Shown piece by piece: positions 50,435-58,752 of a DNA stretch of 64,000 bases. Position 1 is the first letter of the stretch. The number at the start of each line of letters is the position of its first letter. The position numbers and the translations under genes are program-made. The notes beneath the pieces are model-generated. The model ran no database searches, was not told where the DNA came from, and was given only the letters and a program-made list of their open reading frames with translations. This DNA is from Mycolicibacterium flavescens (GTDB taxonomy: Bacteria; Actinomycetota; Actinomycetes; Mycobacteriales; Mycobacteriaceae), in the NCBI GenBank assembly GCA_900637135.1, contig LR134353.1, positions 2,542,001 through 2,606,000 on the forward strand, in the 5' to 3' direction.

Positions 50435-50670
50435 CGTTGGGCTGCAGCATATTCGGGCATAATCCGACGTTCCACGCTGATGGCCGCATCATGCGGTGGA
50501 AGTGCGAGCGGTGTGGCGAGGCGCAGGGCGCCAAGGAATACGCCACCGCCGAAGACGCGCGCAGATACGCCAAAGCGTTCAACAAACGCGATACCGACGA
50601 CCTCGGGAAGCGCGCGCCTCTACTCGGCCTGTTGCCGTTGCGGCTGTGGCGAGCCCTGCGTCGGCGTTAG
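50431..50670 (+). CDS. Small CxxC protein (DUF1660-like)
   Basis: The 79-residue protein starts within the stop of the MFS gene (ATGA). [20 protein letters not shown] with [18 protein letters not shown] is a His/Cys pattern (C5, H10, H15, C25, C28) that could bind zinc, like DUF1660 proteins of actinobacteria and their phages. The C-terminus is basic ([13 protein letters not shown]). Coupling to the transporter is clear; a functional link is not. Its stop overlaps the methyltransferase stop. Confidence 0.75.
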   Translation: MTLGCSIFGHNPTFHADGRIMRWKCERCGEAQGAKEYATAEDARRYAKAFNKRDTDDLGKRAPLLGLLPLRLWRALRRR

Positions 50671-51554
50671 CTCTTGGTCAGGGTGAACTGACAGACGTCG
50701 GTGTAGCCCTCGCGGAAAAGGTCGGCGCAGCCGGTCAGGTACTTCATGTACCGGTCGTACACCTCTTCGGACTGGATCGCGATCGCCTCGTCCTTGTGGG
50801 CCTCGAGCGCGGCGCTCCAGGAATCCAAGGTACGGGCGTAGTGCAACCGCAACGGCTGGACCAGGCCCACCTTGAACCCTGCTTGGGTCGCGTGCTTCTT
50901 GACCGCGACGGGCTGGGGCAGATCCCCGCCGGGGAAGATCTCGTCCATGATGAATTTGAAGAACCGGAGCTTGGTCATGGTCAGCGGCAGACCGCGCTCC
51001 GCGAACTCCTCATCGTCGGGCTTGACGATGGTGTGCAGCATCATCACTCCGTCGGCGGGCAGCGCGTCGTATGCCATCTTGAAGAACTCGGGGTAGCGGT
51101 CGCGGCCGAAGTGCTCGAACGCGCCGATCGACACGATGCGATCGACCGGTTCGTGGAACTGCTCCCAACCCTGGAGCAGGACCCGCTTGCTGCGGGGGCT
51201 GTCGATGCCGTCGAGCACCTTCTGGACGTGGGCCTGCTGGTTCTTGCTGAGCGTCAGGCCCACCACGTTGACGTCGTAGCGCTCCAACGCCCGCTTGATC
51301 GTCCCGCCCCAACCGCATCCGATGTCGAGCAGCGTCATACCCGGCTGCAGGCCAAGCTTGCCCAGCGATAGATCGATCTTGGCGAGCTGGGCTTCCTCGA
51401 GGGTCATGTCGTCGCGCTCGAAGAAGGCACAACTGTAGGTCTGCGTCGGGTCCAGGAACAGCCGGTAGAACTCGTCGGACAAGTCGTAATGCGACTGCAC
51501 ATCCTCGAAATGCGGCGTGAGGTCCTGGGCGGTATCGGTGGTTTTTTCTGGCAC
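50667..51554 (-). CDS. Cyclopropane mycolic acid synthase family methyltransferase
   Basis: The 295-residue SAM-dependent enzyme (GTG start) matches the CmaA1/PcaA/MmaA group: HFEDVQSHYDLSDEFYRLFL, DPTQTYSCAFFERDDMTLEE, SAM loop LLDIGCGWGG, GLTLSKNQQAHVQ, VDRIVSIGAFEHFG (carbonate/bicarbonate-binding Glu) and MKYLTGCADLFREGYTDVCQ. These enzymes transfer a methyl to double bonds of meromycolic chains to make cyclopropane, methoxy or branched groups. It is closest to CmaA1/PcaA by eye; the exact product cannot be decided. A signature of mycolate-bearing bacteria. Confidence 0.93.
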   Translation of the reverse strand: MPEKTTDTAQDLTPHFEDVQSHYDLSDEFYRLFLDPTQTYSCAFFERDDMTLEEAQLAKIDLSLGKLGLQPGMTLLDIGCGWGGTIKRALERYDVNVVGLTLSKNQQAHVQKVLDGIDSPRSKRVLLQGWEQFHEPVDRIVSIGAFEHFGRDRYPEFFKMAYDALPADGVMMLHTIVKPDDEEFAERGLPLTMTKLRFFKFIMDEIFPGGDLPQPVAVKKHATQAGFKVGLVQPLRLHYARTLDSWSAALEAHKDEAIAIQSEEVYDRYMKYLTGCADLFREGYTDVCQFTLTKS

Positions 51555-51752
51555 GGTCAGCCCCTGGCGTCGAATTGGGTCAGGTCGAAGCTCCGCACGG
51601 TTCGAGAGCCTCCCCCGTCGCAGGCAGTTTACGCACAACGCCTGGGTGCAGCCGTCATTGCCCTGGTCAAGCGTGTGTATCGCCGCACGGCTGCCGCCCG
51701 CACTAAAGTTGGACCCCATACGGGTAACCCTCAACGAGAACGGAGACCGATC

Positions 51753-51962
51753 ATGAGCACACCTGACGGCCTCGCGTTCGGCGATGCCATTCCCGAAGCC
51801 GACGTGGCGGACCAGCGCACCCCGGTGTACCCCGACGACCAGGACACCTGGCAGGACACCTCGGCGATCTCCCGCGAACGCACGTGGGACGCCAACGAGG
51901 CCGATCTGGTCGACCAGGCGATCGAGGTGCCGATCCCCGACGACGACCTGCCGCTGGAGTAA
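51753..51962 (+). CDS. Small acidic conserved protein
   Basis: The 69-residue acidic protein (MSTPDGLAFGDAIPEADVAD ... VPIPDDDLPLE) has an ATG with CGGAGACC upstream. It is mostly Asp/Glu/Pro and likely disordered except for DANEADLVDQAIEVPI. Its neighbours on the same strand (GerW-like and a 46-residue acidic protein) are separated by 67 and 51 bp. The divergent gene is the mycolate methyltransferase. Function unknown; resembles short acidic proteins of many mycobacteria. Confidence 0.7.
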   Translation: MSTPDGLAFGDAIPEADVADQRTPVYPDDQDTWQDTSAISRERTWDANEADLVDQAIEVPIPDDDLPLE

Positions 51963-52029
51963 CCCACCGCGTCGCGCCTCGTCACGAGATCCGCTGCCCC
52001 GCTCGGCTGCGGGTAGTAAGCATGACGCC

Positions 52030-52374
52030 ATGGATCTACGTGCGGAACTGCTCGAGGGCCTCGACTTCGATCCCGACGCCTCGCGCGTCTTCGGAGAGCC
52101 CTACGCGACGGCGGACGGCACCACCGTCATCCCCGTCGCCGAAGTCCGCGGCCGAGCCCGGCGCGGCGGTGAGCCGAACGTCAAGGTGACGAGCAGGCCG
52201 GCCGGTGTGTTCGTCATCAAGGACGGCGACGCGGTATGGCGACCAGCGGTCGACGCGACCCGCATCACCCTGGCCGGGATCCTGGTCGGACTGGTGACCT
52301 CAGCGCTCGCCGGGGTGGCGATGGTGCGACGGCCGCCCTGGCCCGACCTGTACGGCGACATCTCGTCGCGATGA
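52030..52374 (+). CDS. GerW/YtfJ-like protein with C-terminal TM segment
   Basis: The 114-residue protein carries the GerW-family core VFGEPYATADGTTVIPVAEV and a glycine/arginine turn RGRARRGGEPN. A helix then crosses the membrane (ITLAGILVGLVTSALAGVAM, residues about 80-99), with a short tail PWPDLYGDISSR. GerW proteins of spore formers affect germination or spore coats; the actinobacterial role is unknown, so the name is structural only. Start at ATG 52,030. Confidence 0.7.
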   Translation: MDLRAELLEGLDFDPDASRVFGEPYATADGTTVIPVAEVRGRARRGGEPNVKVTSRPAGVFVIKDGDAVWRPAVDATRITLAGILVGLVTSALAGVAMVRRPPWPDLYGDISSR

Positions 52375-52425
52375 GGCGGTGCGCGGCGACCGTTTCGGCG
52401 GTTCGGCGTCGGGTACGCCCGCGCC

Positions 52426-52566
52426 ATGAGCACAGATGCAGCCGGCGGTAGCGACTACCGCGCCGACCAGGACTCCGACGCCGACCCCGAGATGAAAGAG
52501 CACAAGGCGATGCGGCAGCCCGATCAGGCCGAAGGGGACGACGATCGCGGCGAGACGAACGGCTGA
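52426..52566 (+). CDS. 46-residue acidic protein
   Basis: ATG 52,426 opens a 46-codon frame (MSTDAAGGSDYRADQDSDAD, PEMKEHKAMRQPDQAEGDDD, RGETNG, stop at 52,566) ending three bases before the LLM gene stop. It starts MST..., is acidic and hydrophilic like the protein at 51,753, and has coding-like codon positions. It is 51 bp after the GerW-like gene. Likely real but too short to classify. Confidence 0.5.
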   Translation: MSTDAAGGSDYRADQDSDADPEMKEHKAMRQPDQAEGDDDRGETNG

Positions 52567-52569
52567 CGG

Positions 52570-53451
52570 TCAGTTCTGCCGTGGGAGCAGCTCAACGACG
52601 AACTGGTCGACGAATTCGGCCATCGCGATGCGCCCCGCTGGACGGATGACGAATTTGGTCAGGCCGGCGTCCAGATAGGCGTCGAGTTGCCGGTGCAGCT
52701 GCGGCCAGCCGCCGGCGATCAGCTCGGAGGGGTCGACATCGGGCCGGCGCCGGCTGATCGCCGCCAGCATCTGCGGCGACGCTGCGCCGTCGGCGACGGC
52801 CAGATTGATGCCGAAGTGGTCCGGCTCGACCTCTCGCCCGGCGTCCTCGGCCGCGCGCTGGATCGCCTCGCGGGCTCGACGCGCCTCGGCGGGAGTGACG
52901 AAGCTGCCGAGCCAGCCGTCGCCCAGGCGGCCGATACGCCCGAACGCGGCGGGGGCGGACCCGCCCAGCCAGATGTCGAGCGGCTTGACGGGCCGCGGCG
53001 CCACCGCCGCCGAGGAGACCGTGTAATAGTCGCCGTCGAACGAGACATCGTCGTGTTCGAGCACCGCACGAAGCAGCCGCAGCGCCTCGTCGAACACCGC
53101 GGCGCGCGCCCCGTCGGGCACCACGAAGATCTCGCGCTCTGCGGCGATCGCCGACCGCAACCCGAAGACCGGGAGCACCCGTTTGGGCGCCAACGCCGCG
53201 AGTGAGGCCAGCTGCTTGGCGACGAGCACCGGGTGCCGTCCCGGTAGCACCGCGACCGACGTACCGACCTTCAAGCTGCGGGTGCGGGCCAGAGCGAAAG
53301 CCATTCCGACGAACGGATCGACGGCCTCGGAGTACACGAGTTCGGAAAACCACAGCGAGTCGACGCCGGTGTCTTCCAGCTGGTCGACGATGTCCGGCAG
53401 CTGTTGCGGCCCGATGTCAGCGCCGAGCCCGATCCCGAATCGAATTTTCAC
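52570..53451 (-). CDS. LLM class F420-dependent oxidoreductase
   Basis: From GTG 53,451 the 293-residue protein is a luciferase-like TIM barrel: MKIRFGIGLGADIG, DSLWFSELVYSEAVDP, KVGTSVAVLPGRHPVLVAKQ, PLDIWLGGSAPAAFGRIGRL (cofactor phosphate region) and the C-terminal helix. This is the mycobacterial F420-dependent reductase/oxidoreductase group; F420 rather than FMN is assumed from the lineage. Substrate unknown. It is convergent with the 46-residue gene and divergent from the SRPBCC gene. Confidence 0.9.
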   Translation of the reverse strand: MKIRFGIGLGADIGPQQLPDIVDQLEDTGVDSLWFSELVYSEAVDPFVGMAFALARTRSLKVGTSVAVLPGRHPVLVAKQLASLAALAPKRVLPVFGLRSAIAAEREIFVVPDGARAAVFDEALRLLRAVLEHDDVSFDGDYYTVSSAAVAPRPVKPLDIWLGGSAPAAFGRIGRLGDGWLGSFVTPAEARRAREAIQRAAEDAGREVEPDHFGINLAVADGAASPQMLAAISRRRPDVDPSELIAGGWPQLHRQLDAYLDAGLTKFVIRPAGRIAMAEFVDQFVVELLPRQN

Positions 53452-53545
53452 GTCGCCGCCATCGTACTTACTCGTGCTTTCGGGGCGGCTTCGGTCCACG
53501 GGGCGCTAGGGTTCTCGAAAACGCTTGCCAGAGAGCGAGGAAACG

Positions 53546-54010
53546 GTGGACGGAGCGGTGACGGTGTCGATGGCGGCGCCGGCGGAGCGGATCTGGGACC
53601 TGATCGCCGATGTGCGAAACACCGGCAAGTTCTCCCCCGAAGTCATGGAGGCCGAGTGGCTCGGTGGTGCCACCGGTCCCGCGCTGGGCGCCCGGTTCCG
53701 GGGCCACGTCAAACGCAACGAGATCGGGCCCGTCTACTGGACGACGTGTGAGGTGACGGCCTGCGAACCGAACAGGGAATTCGGCTTCGCGGTGCTCATC
53801 GGAGACAAGCCCGTAAACAACTGGCATTACCGGCTCACCCCCGTCGACGGCGGTACTGATGTCACCGAGTCTTTCCGGCTCAATGACTCGCTGCTGATGA
53901 AGCTGTTCTCAGTGTTCGGAGGCCAGCTTCGGCGCAGGCGCAACATCCGCGACATGCGCAAGACGCTCGAGCGCATCAAGGCGGTGGTCGAGACGCCCGA
54001 GGGCAGCTGA
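53546..54010 (+). CDS. SRPBCC (polyketide cyclase/START-like) protein
   Basis: From GTG 53,546 (GAGGAAAC just upstream) the 154-residue protein is a helix-grip SRPBCC domain: VSMAAPAERIWDLIADVRNT, FSPEVMEAEWLGGATGPALG, ARFRGHVKRNEI, CEVTACEPNREFGFAV, YRLTPVDGGTDVTESF and a long C-terminal helix RRRRNIRDMRKTLERIKAVV. This is the common mycobacterial lipid-binding form. A TTG 21 bp upstream is a less likely start. Function unknown. Confidence 0.82.
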   Translation: MDGAVTVSMAAPAERIWDLIADVRNTGKFSPEVMEAEWLGGATGPALGARFRGHVKRNEIGPVYWTTCEVTACEPNREFGFAVLIGDKPVNNWHYRLTPVDGGTDVTESFRLNDSLLMKLFSVFGGQLRRRRNIRDMRKTLERIKAVVETPEGS

Positions 54011-54033
54011 CAGAAACGTTGTCCGCCAGCGGA

Positions 54034-54183
54034 TTACAGGCTGCGCAGGCGCCGGACGCGATCGCTGATCGCCCGCTGCGAGACGCCGGCGTTTCTGGCC
54101 AGGGCCTCGAACGCGTGGGGGCAACCCGGGTACACATGCAGTTCGGTGGGCACTCCTGCGTCGGCCAGACGGGCCGCACCGTG
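54034..54183 (-). pseudogene. C-terminal relic of an alpha/beta hydrolase (lipase/esterase)
   Basis: The minus strand reads HGAARLADAGVPTELHVYPG then CPHAFEALARNAGVSQRAIS and DRVRRLRSL-stop. This is the end of a LipN/hormone-sensitive lipase-type hydrolase, where the catalytic His sits in the CPHAFEA element. The preceding 250-300 residues (oxyanion hole, nucleophile) are absent. It is a deletion remnant next to the SnoaL gene. Confidence 0.65.
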
Positions 54184-54258
54184 TGTCAATCCGCCCCGGT
54201 GGGGCCGACACCTTTGATAGAACACATGCCAGGTACGCCGCGAGCCGAGGAGCCTGCA

Positions 54259-54762
54259 ATGGGTCAGTGGTCACGTGAGGAGATCGACGAGGCGTTCCGC
54301 GCCTATCAAGACGCGGTCGTCGACATCGGGAAGACGTGGAACTGGTCGAGCTATGCCGATCACTTCACCGAGGACGCGACCTACATCGAGCACGCCCTGG
54401 GCGACATGTCCGGCCGAGAGAGCATCCGCGACTGGATCGTCTCGACGATGAACACATTCCCCGGCAGCGAGATGCCCTTCTATCCGGTCGAGTGGTATTC
54501 GATCGACGTCGACAAGGGCTGGGTGATCAACCGCAACGTCAACACGATGAAGGATCCGGGCGACGGCAGCGTGCACGGCACACCGGTCATCACGGTGCTC
54601 AGGTACGCCGGTGACGGGAAGTGGAGTTACGAGGAAGACGCCTACAACCCGATGAACTTCCTGGTGATGGTGCAGGGCTACATCCAGCGCTGTCACGAGC
54701 TGGGCACCATCTCCGACGAGGCCCGCGTGTTCGCCAAGAACATGAACTGGCAGTTGTCGTAA
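54259..54762 (+). CDS. SnoaL/NTF2-like protein next to cyp124
   Basis: From ATG 54,259 (GAGGAGCC upstream) the 167-residue protein is an NTF2-like domain: SREEIDEAFRAYQDAVVDIG, WNWSSYADHFTEDATYIEHA, GDMSGRESIRDWIVSTMNTF and a final WSYEEDAYNPMNFL helix region. Trp/Tyr-rich pocket residues suggest a bulky hydrophobic ligand. It lies 62 bp upstream of the CYP124 gene on the same strand; co-expression is likely and a lipid-handling role is inferred. Confidence 0.85.
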   Translation: MGQWSREEIDEAFRAYQDAVVDIGKTWNWSSYADHFTEDATYIEHALGDMSGRESIRDWIVSTMNTFPGSEMPFYPVEWYSIDVDKGWVINRNVNTMKDPGDGSVHGTPVITVLRYAGDGKWSYEEDAYNPMNFLVMVQGYIQRCHELGTISDEARVFAKNMNWQLS

Positions 54763-54824
54763 TCAATTTGGCCACGCGGGCAGATCGGCCTTCCCCGGGC
54801 GAATATCGGCCTACCCTCGGACGA

Positions 54825-56135
54825 GTGGACACCGCGACACCGCCCACGTTTGGCGCGAACATGATCAGGGCCAACGGCACCCCGCCGCCCGAGGTGCCGT
54901 TGTCCGAGGTCGACCTGGGTTCCTGGAAGTTCTGGGTGCAACCCGACGACTTCCGTGACGGCGCTTTCGCCACGCTGCGCCGCGAAGCCCCGGTCTCGTT
55001 TCACGCACCGCTGGAAACCCCCGGTGTGGCCGAAGGTCCCGGCCACTGGGCGATCACCAAGTTCGACGACGTCTGGTACGCCAGCAGACATCCGCATATC
55101 TTCAGCTCGAGTCCGAGCATCACCATCAACGACGCGAACCCGGAGTTGTCCGAGTATTTCGGCTCGATGATCGTGACGGACGATCCGCGTCATCTTCGGC
55201 TGCGCAACATCGTCAGCCGGGCTTTCACGCCCAGGGTGGTCGCACGCACCGAGGCCTCGGTCAGAGACCGCGCCCGGCGCCTCGTCGAAGAGATGATCGC
55301 CGAACATCCCGACGGCCACGGTGAGGTCGTCGCGGAGTTGGCCGGACCGCTGCCGCTCCAGGTGATCTGCGACATGATGGGCCTCCCCGAGGACGACCAT
55401 CAGCAGATCTTCCACTGGACCAACGTGATTCTCGGCTTCGGGGACAAAGACATCGCGCAGGACTACGAGGAGTTCGTCAAGGTCGCGATGGACATCGGCG
55501 CCTACGCGACCGCACATGCCGAAGATCGTCGCGCCCACCCGCAGGAGGATCTGACGACCGCGCTGGTCGAAGCCGAAGTCGACGGGGAATGTTTGACATC
55601 GGCCGAGATCGCATCGTTCTTCATCCTGTTGGTGGTGGCCGGCAACGAGACCACCCGCAACGCGATCAGCCACGGCGTGCTCGCGCTCACCCGCTACCCG
55701 CGCGAACGCGAGCGGTGGTGGGCGGACTACGAGACCGTCGCCCCCACCGCCGTCGAGGAGATCGTTCGGTGGGCGTTCCCGGTGAACTACATGCGCCGCA
55801 CCCTGACCGAAGACTGCGAACTCAGCGGCGTCACGATGTCTGCCGGAGACAAGGCCACGCTGTGGTACTGCTCGGCGAACCGCGACGAGGACAAGTTCGC
55901 CGACCCCTGGACGTTCGACGTGACACGAAGCCCCAATCCGCACGCCGGATTCGGCGGCGGTGGAGCGCATTTCTGTCTAGGCGCCAACCTCGCCCGGCGC
56001 GAGATCAGCGTCGTCTTCGAGGAACTGCACCGGCAGATACCCGACATCTCCGCCACCGAGGAACCGGCGCGGTTACTGTCGCCGTTCATCCACGGCATCA
56101 AGCGCCTGCCGGTGTCCTGGACACCGCCTCGCTGA
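54825..56135 (+). CDS. cyp124: CYP124 family cytochrome P450
   Basis: From GTG 54,825 the protein has 436 residues and aligns by eye with M. tuberculosis CYP124 throughout: ANGTPPPEVPLSEVDLGSW, DDFRDGAFATLRREAPVSF, YFGSMIVTDDPRHLRLRNIV, IFHWTNVILGFGDKDI, I-helix VAGNETTRNAISHGV, ExxR in EEIVRWAFPV and heme loop FGGGGAHFCLGANLARR with Cys384. CYP124 omega-hydroxylates methyl-branched lipids such as phytanic acid and vitamin-D-like sterols. No KstR-like box stands upstream. ATG at 54,861 is a possible shorter start. Confidence 0.93.
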   Translation: MDTATPPTFGANMIRANGTPPPEVPLSEVDLGSWKFWVQPDDFRDGAFATLRREAPVSFHAPLETPGVAEGPGHWAITKFDDVWYASRHPHIFSSSPSITINDANPELSEYFGSMIVTDDPRHLRLRNIVSRAFTPRVVARTEASVRDRARRLVEEMIAEHPDGHGEVVAELAGPLPLQVICDMMGLPEDDHQQIFHWTNVILGFGDKDIAQDYEEFVKVAMDIGAYATAHAEDRRAHPQEDLTTALVEAEVDGECLTSAEIASFFILLVVAGNETTRNAISHGVLALTRYPRERERWWADYETVAPTAVEEIVRWAFPVNYMRRTLTEDCELSGVTMSAGDKATLWYCSANRDEDKFADPWTFDVTRSPNPHAGFGGGGAHFCLGANLARREISVVFEELHRQIPDISATEEPARLLSPFIHGIKRLPVSWTPPR

Positions 56136-56230
56136 GCTCGTCACGGCTGGGTCGCGCCGCAGGCGGTGACATGGTTCGCGGGTTGGCCGATCGCTTGTGT
56201 CGTCAGGCGCTCCATGGGTAACCAACGGCT

Positions 56231-57331
56231 ATGCATCCCGAACACTTTCGTACCCTGCTGACTTCGAACGGCCCGTATGCGTCGGTGTATTTCGACGATT
56301 CCCACAACACCGCCGACGCGGCGGCCCAGATGGACCTGAAGTGGCGGGCGCTGCGTGAACAGCTCGAGGAGCAGGGCGCTGATCCGGCGGTGACGGAGAG
56401 CATCGAGCAGGCCATCACGGATGCGGCTCCCCCCGTCGGGCCCAGCGGTCGCGCGGTCGTGGCCAGCGCCGACGGTGTCCTGGTCAACGAACACCTCATT
56501 CGGCCCATCGAGCCTGTCGTCCGGGTGTCGGCACTGCCCTACATCGTCCCGGTCGTCGAGCACGGCCTCGACCGGCCGACGTACGCCGTGGTGATCGTGG
56601 ACTACGAGGGCGGCGACATCACGCTGTATCGCGAGGGCACCGCGGTCTCGGACACCGTCGACGGGCACGCCTACCCGGTGCACAAGGCTTCGGGCGCCGA
56701 CACACCGGGTTATGGCGATCCGCAGCGGACCAGCGATGAGGCGCGCCAACAGAACATCCGGGCGGTCGCAAGCCAGCTGACCACGCTGGTCGACGACGCC
56801 AGACCCGAAATCGTATTCGTCGTCGGCGAGGTCCAGTCGCGCACCGACCTGATCGCGGAACTACCCGAGCGGGCCGCTTCGCTGGTGGTCGACGTGGGCG
56901 TCGGGGCGCGGCACAGCGGTTTCGACGACGCCGACCTGCAGCACGAGATCGACCAGGAGTTTCAGCGTCGCCGCGTGGCAGCAATCGACGACGCCGCACA
57001 ACGCTTCACCGCCGAGCTCGGGCGCGGCGAGGGCATGGCGACCGAAGGGCTGGACGGCGTGACGGCGGCCTTGCGGGCGGGCGCGGTCGACACCCTGATC
57101 ATCGGTGACGTCGGCGACGCGACCGTCGTGGCCGGCGATGACCTGACCACGATCGCGCCGAACGCCAACGTCCTCTCCGAGCTCGGCACGGCCCCGAGCC
57201 AGACCCTGCGGGTCGACGAGGCGCTGCCGATGGCGGCGATCAACACCGGAGCTGCGTTGATCCGCACCGACGAGCGCATCGATCCGGCCGACGGCGTCGC
57301 CGCGATCTTGCGCTACGCGCTGCCCCGCTGA
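56231..57331 (+). CDS. Rv2629-like protein of the aeRF1/Vms1 superfamily, possible ribosome-hibernation factor (Balon type)
   Basis: The 366-residue protein begins MHPEHFRTLLTSNGPYASVY and matches the M. tuberculosis Rv2629 family along its length (APPVGPSGRAVVASADGVLV, HGLDRPTYAVVIVDYEGGDI, QQNIRAVASQLTTLVDDARP, ALRAGAVDTLIIGDVGDATV). The family has an eRF1/Pelota-like architecture; bacterial members include Balon, which binds the ribosomal A site in stress, and a mycobacterial member was seen on the ribosome. A hibernation role here is therefore likely by homology. It is DosR-induced in M. tuberculosis; I do not see a clear DosR box in the 95-bp gap. Confidence 0.85.
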   Translation: MHPEHFRTLLTSNGPYASVYFDDSHNTADAAAQMDLKWRALREQLEEQGADPAVTESIEQAITDAAPPVGPSGRAVVASADGVLVNEHLIRPIEPVVRVSALPYIVPVVEHGLDRPTYAVVIVDYEGGDITLYREGTAVSDTVDGHAYPVHKASGADTPGYGDPQRTSDEARQQNIRAVASQLTTLVDDARPEIVFVVGEVQSRTDLIAELPERAASLVVDVGVGARHSGFDDADLQHEIDQEFQRRRVAAIDDAAQRFTAELGRGEGMATEGLDGVTAALRAGAVDTLIIGDVGDATVVAGDDLTTIAPNANVLSELGTAPSQTLRVDEALPMAAINTGAALIRTDERIDPADGVAAILRYALPR

Positions 57332-57344
57332 CGCCGGGCGAGGC

Positions 57345-58043
57345 TCAGCGGGCGCCGACGATGTTGGCCAGCGCGGCGATCGGTGTGTCGTCGAGATGTT
57401 GGCAGAGCTCCAGCGCGTGCCCGAAAACCCGCTGCGCTCCGGCCTTTTCGAGCTCACTGCGGGAGACTCCCCCGCTGAGCACCGCGATGCTGTCGACACC
57501 TGCGCGTTTACAGGCTTCCACGTCCCAAATGGTGTCGCCGACGAAGACGGCATGCGAGGCCGGCACCCCTGCGCGTTCGAGAGCGACCTCGACGATGTCG
57601 GGCTCGGGTTTGGCGGTGTCCACATCCTCCGAGGAGGTCACTGCATATACGAGGTGGTCGCTGTCGAGCACCTCGCGCAGCACGGACAGCTCCTCTTCCG
57701 GTGCCGAGGTCGCCAACACGACCCGGATGTCGAGCTTGTGCACCGCTTCGAGCAGTCCGCGTGCGCCCGGCAGTTGCCTCAGGTGCGGCGCCAACTCCTT
57801 GTAGTAGCGCGAATGCAAATCCTCGGCCTGGCTACGGGTCTCCTCGTCAGCCTCTGCTCCCAGCGTGTTGACCAGCGTCGTGCCATCCATCCCGATGGAG
57901 CGGTGGATGCGCCAGGCCTCGACCGGGTGACCGACCTCCTCGAACGCCCGATACCAGGCGTGCACGTGCAGGTAGTTCGAGTCGACCAGCGTCCCGTCGA
58001 TATCGAAGAGGACGGCCGATGCGGTCTTGGCTTCTTCGGTCAC
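57345..58043 (-). CDS. HAD family phosphatase (phosphoglycolate/beta-phosphoglucomutase-like)
   Basis: The 232-residue protein has HAD motif I VLFDIDGTLVDSNYLHVHAW, motif II VVLATSAPEEEL, Lys in DTAKPEPDIVEVAL and motif IV FVGDTIWDVEACKRAG. A C1 cap (residues 25-85) is as in phosphoglycolate phosphatase and beta-phosphoglucomutase. GTG 58,043 overlaps the upstream gene stop (GTGA), so the start is decided and translation coupled. Substrate unknown. Confidence 0.9.
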   Translation of the reverse strand: MTEEAKTASAVLFDIDGTLVDSNYLHVHAWYRAFEEVGHPVEAWRIHRSIGMDGTTLVNTLGAEADEETRSQAEDLHSRYYKELAPHLRQLPGARGLLEAVHKLDIRVVLATSAPEEELSVLREVLDSDHLVYAVTSSEDVDTAKPEPDIVEVALERAGVPASHAVFVGDTIWDVEACKRAGVDSIAVLSGGVSRSELEKAGAQRVFGHALELCQHLDDTPIAALANIVGAR

Positions 58044-58498
58044 GAGCGGTGGTGCTGCTCGGGGGCCCGGTTCGGGTCGGGACGCGTGGTTCGATCGTCT
58101 CGCACACCATCGGTCTTGGTGGTCGACGGATCGGCGACCGAGTCGGACGTTCGCGTCTCCGGGTCCAGGGCGTCGGCGCGGGCGCGTTGTTCGTCGAGTT
58201 CTTCGCGCTTGGTGTTGACCGCATTGCGGTGCGTGTGGGCAGCATCCTGCAGCCGGGCCGCCTCGGCGGCTTTCGCCTCTGCTTCGGCTTGTGCGGCACG
58301 GGCGCGTGCCTCGGTTTCCTGCGCGACGGTCTCGCGCTTGCGGAGATGATGCGACTTTTCGTCGACCTCCGTGCGGAGCCGATCGGCTTCCATGCGGCGT
58401 CGCTTGTTGCGCGCGTTGCGCGCCAGGAGCGCCACCGCCACGATCGCGGCGATCAGAACGATGGCGACGATGATCCACACGATGGCGTTGTTATCCAT
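58040..58498 (-). CDS. Membrane-anchored coiled-coil protein
   Basis: The 152-residue protein starts MDNNAIVWIIVAIVLIAAIV and spans the membrane once (residues 7-27). It then has a Lys/Arg-rich stop-transfer (RNARNKRRRMEADRL) and a long charged helix (EVDEKSHHLRKRETVAQETE ... AQAEAEAKAAEAARLQDAAH) typical of coiled coil. The C-terminal 40 residues are acidic/basic and low complexity. Such proteins accompany HAD or envelope-stress genes in mycobacteria; it is coupled to the HAD gene by GTGA. Function unknown. Confidence 0.75.
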   Translation of the reverse strand: MDNNAIVWIIVAIVLIAAIVAVALLARNARNKRRRMEADRLRTEVDEKSHHLRKRETVAQETEARARAAQAEAEAKAAEAARLQDAAHTHRNAVNTKREELDEQRARADALDPETRTSDSVADPSTTKTDGVRDDRTTRPDPNRAPEQHHRS

Positions 58499-58752
58499 GT
58501 CGGCTCCTCTGGTCTGTCGAGCCGGCTCGTTGACGAACCCGCTAATTCTGCGTGTGCCCGGGCAGCCATCCGGCTAAACGGCCGATGGTCAGTCAGTTAG
58601 GGGCGGCCATGAAAGGAGCGCTTGCTGATTCGATGTCGGCGCGGTCGCGGATGTCCTGCAGGAAATTCGGCCTCGTCGGCCGACGAATCCACCCGTTCGG
58701 GCAACGAAAGGCGTTGTTGCGGAGCGGAACTCAGGATTCCCGTTAGGCGATG

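Noticed and set aside
54226..54239. KstR-like box TAGAACACATGCCA upstream of the SnoaL gene
   Set aside because: The second half ATG differs from GTT at two fixed positions, so only a half site is present.
56136..56230. DosR box before the Rv2629-like gene
   Set aside because: I searched the 95-bp gap for the GGGACTTnnGGCCC-type palindrome by eye and did not find an acceptable match.
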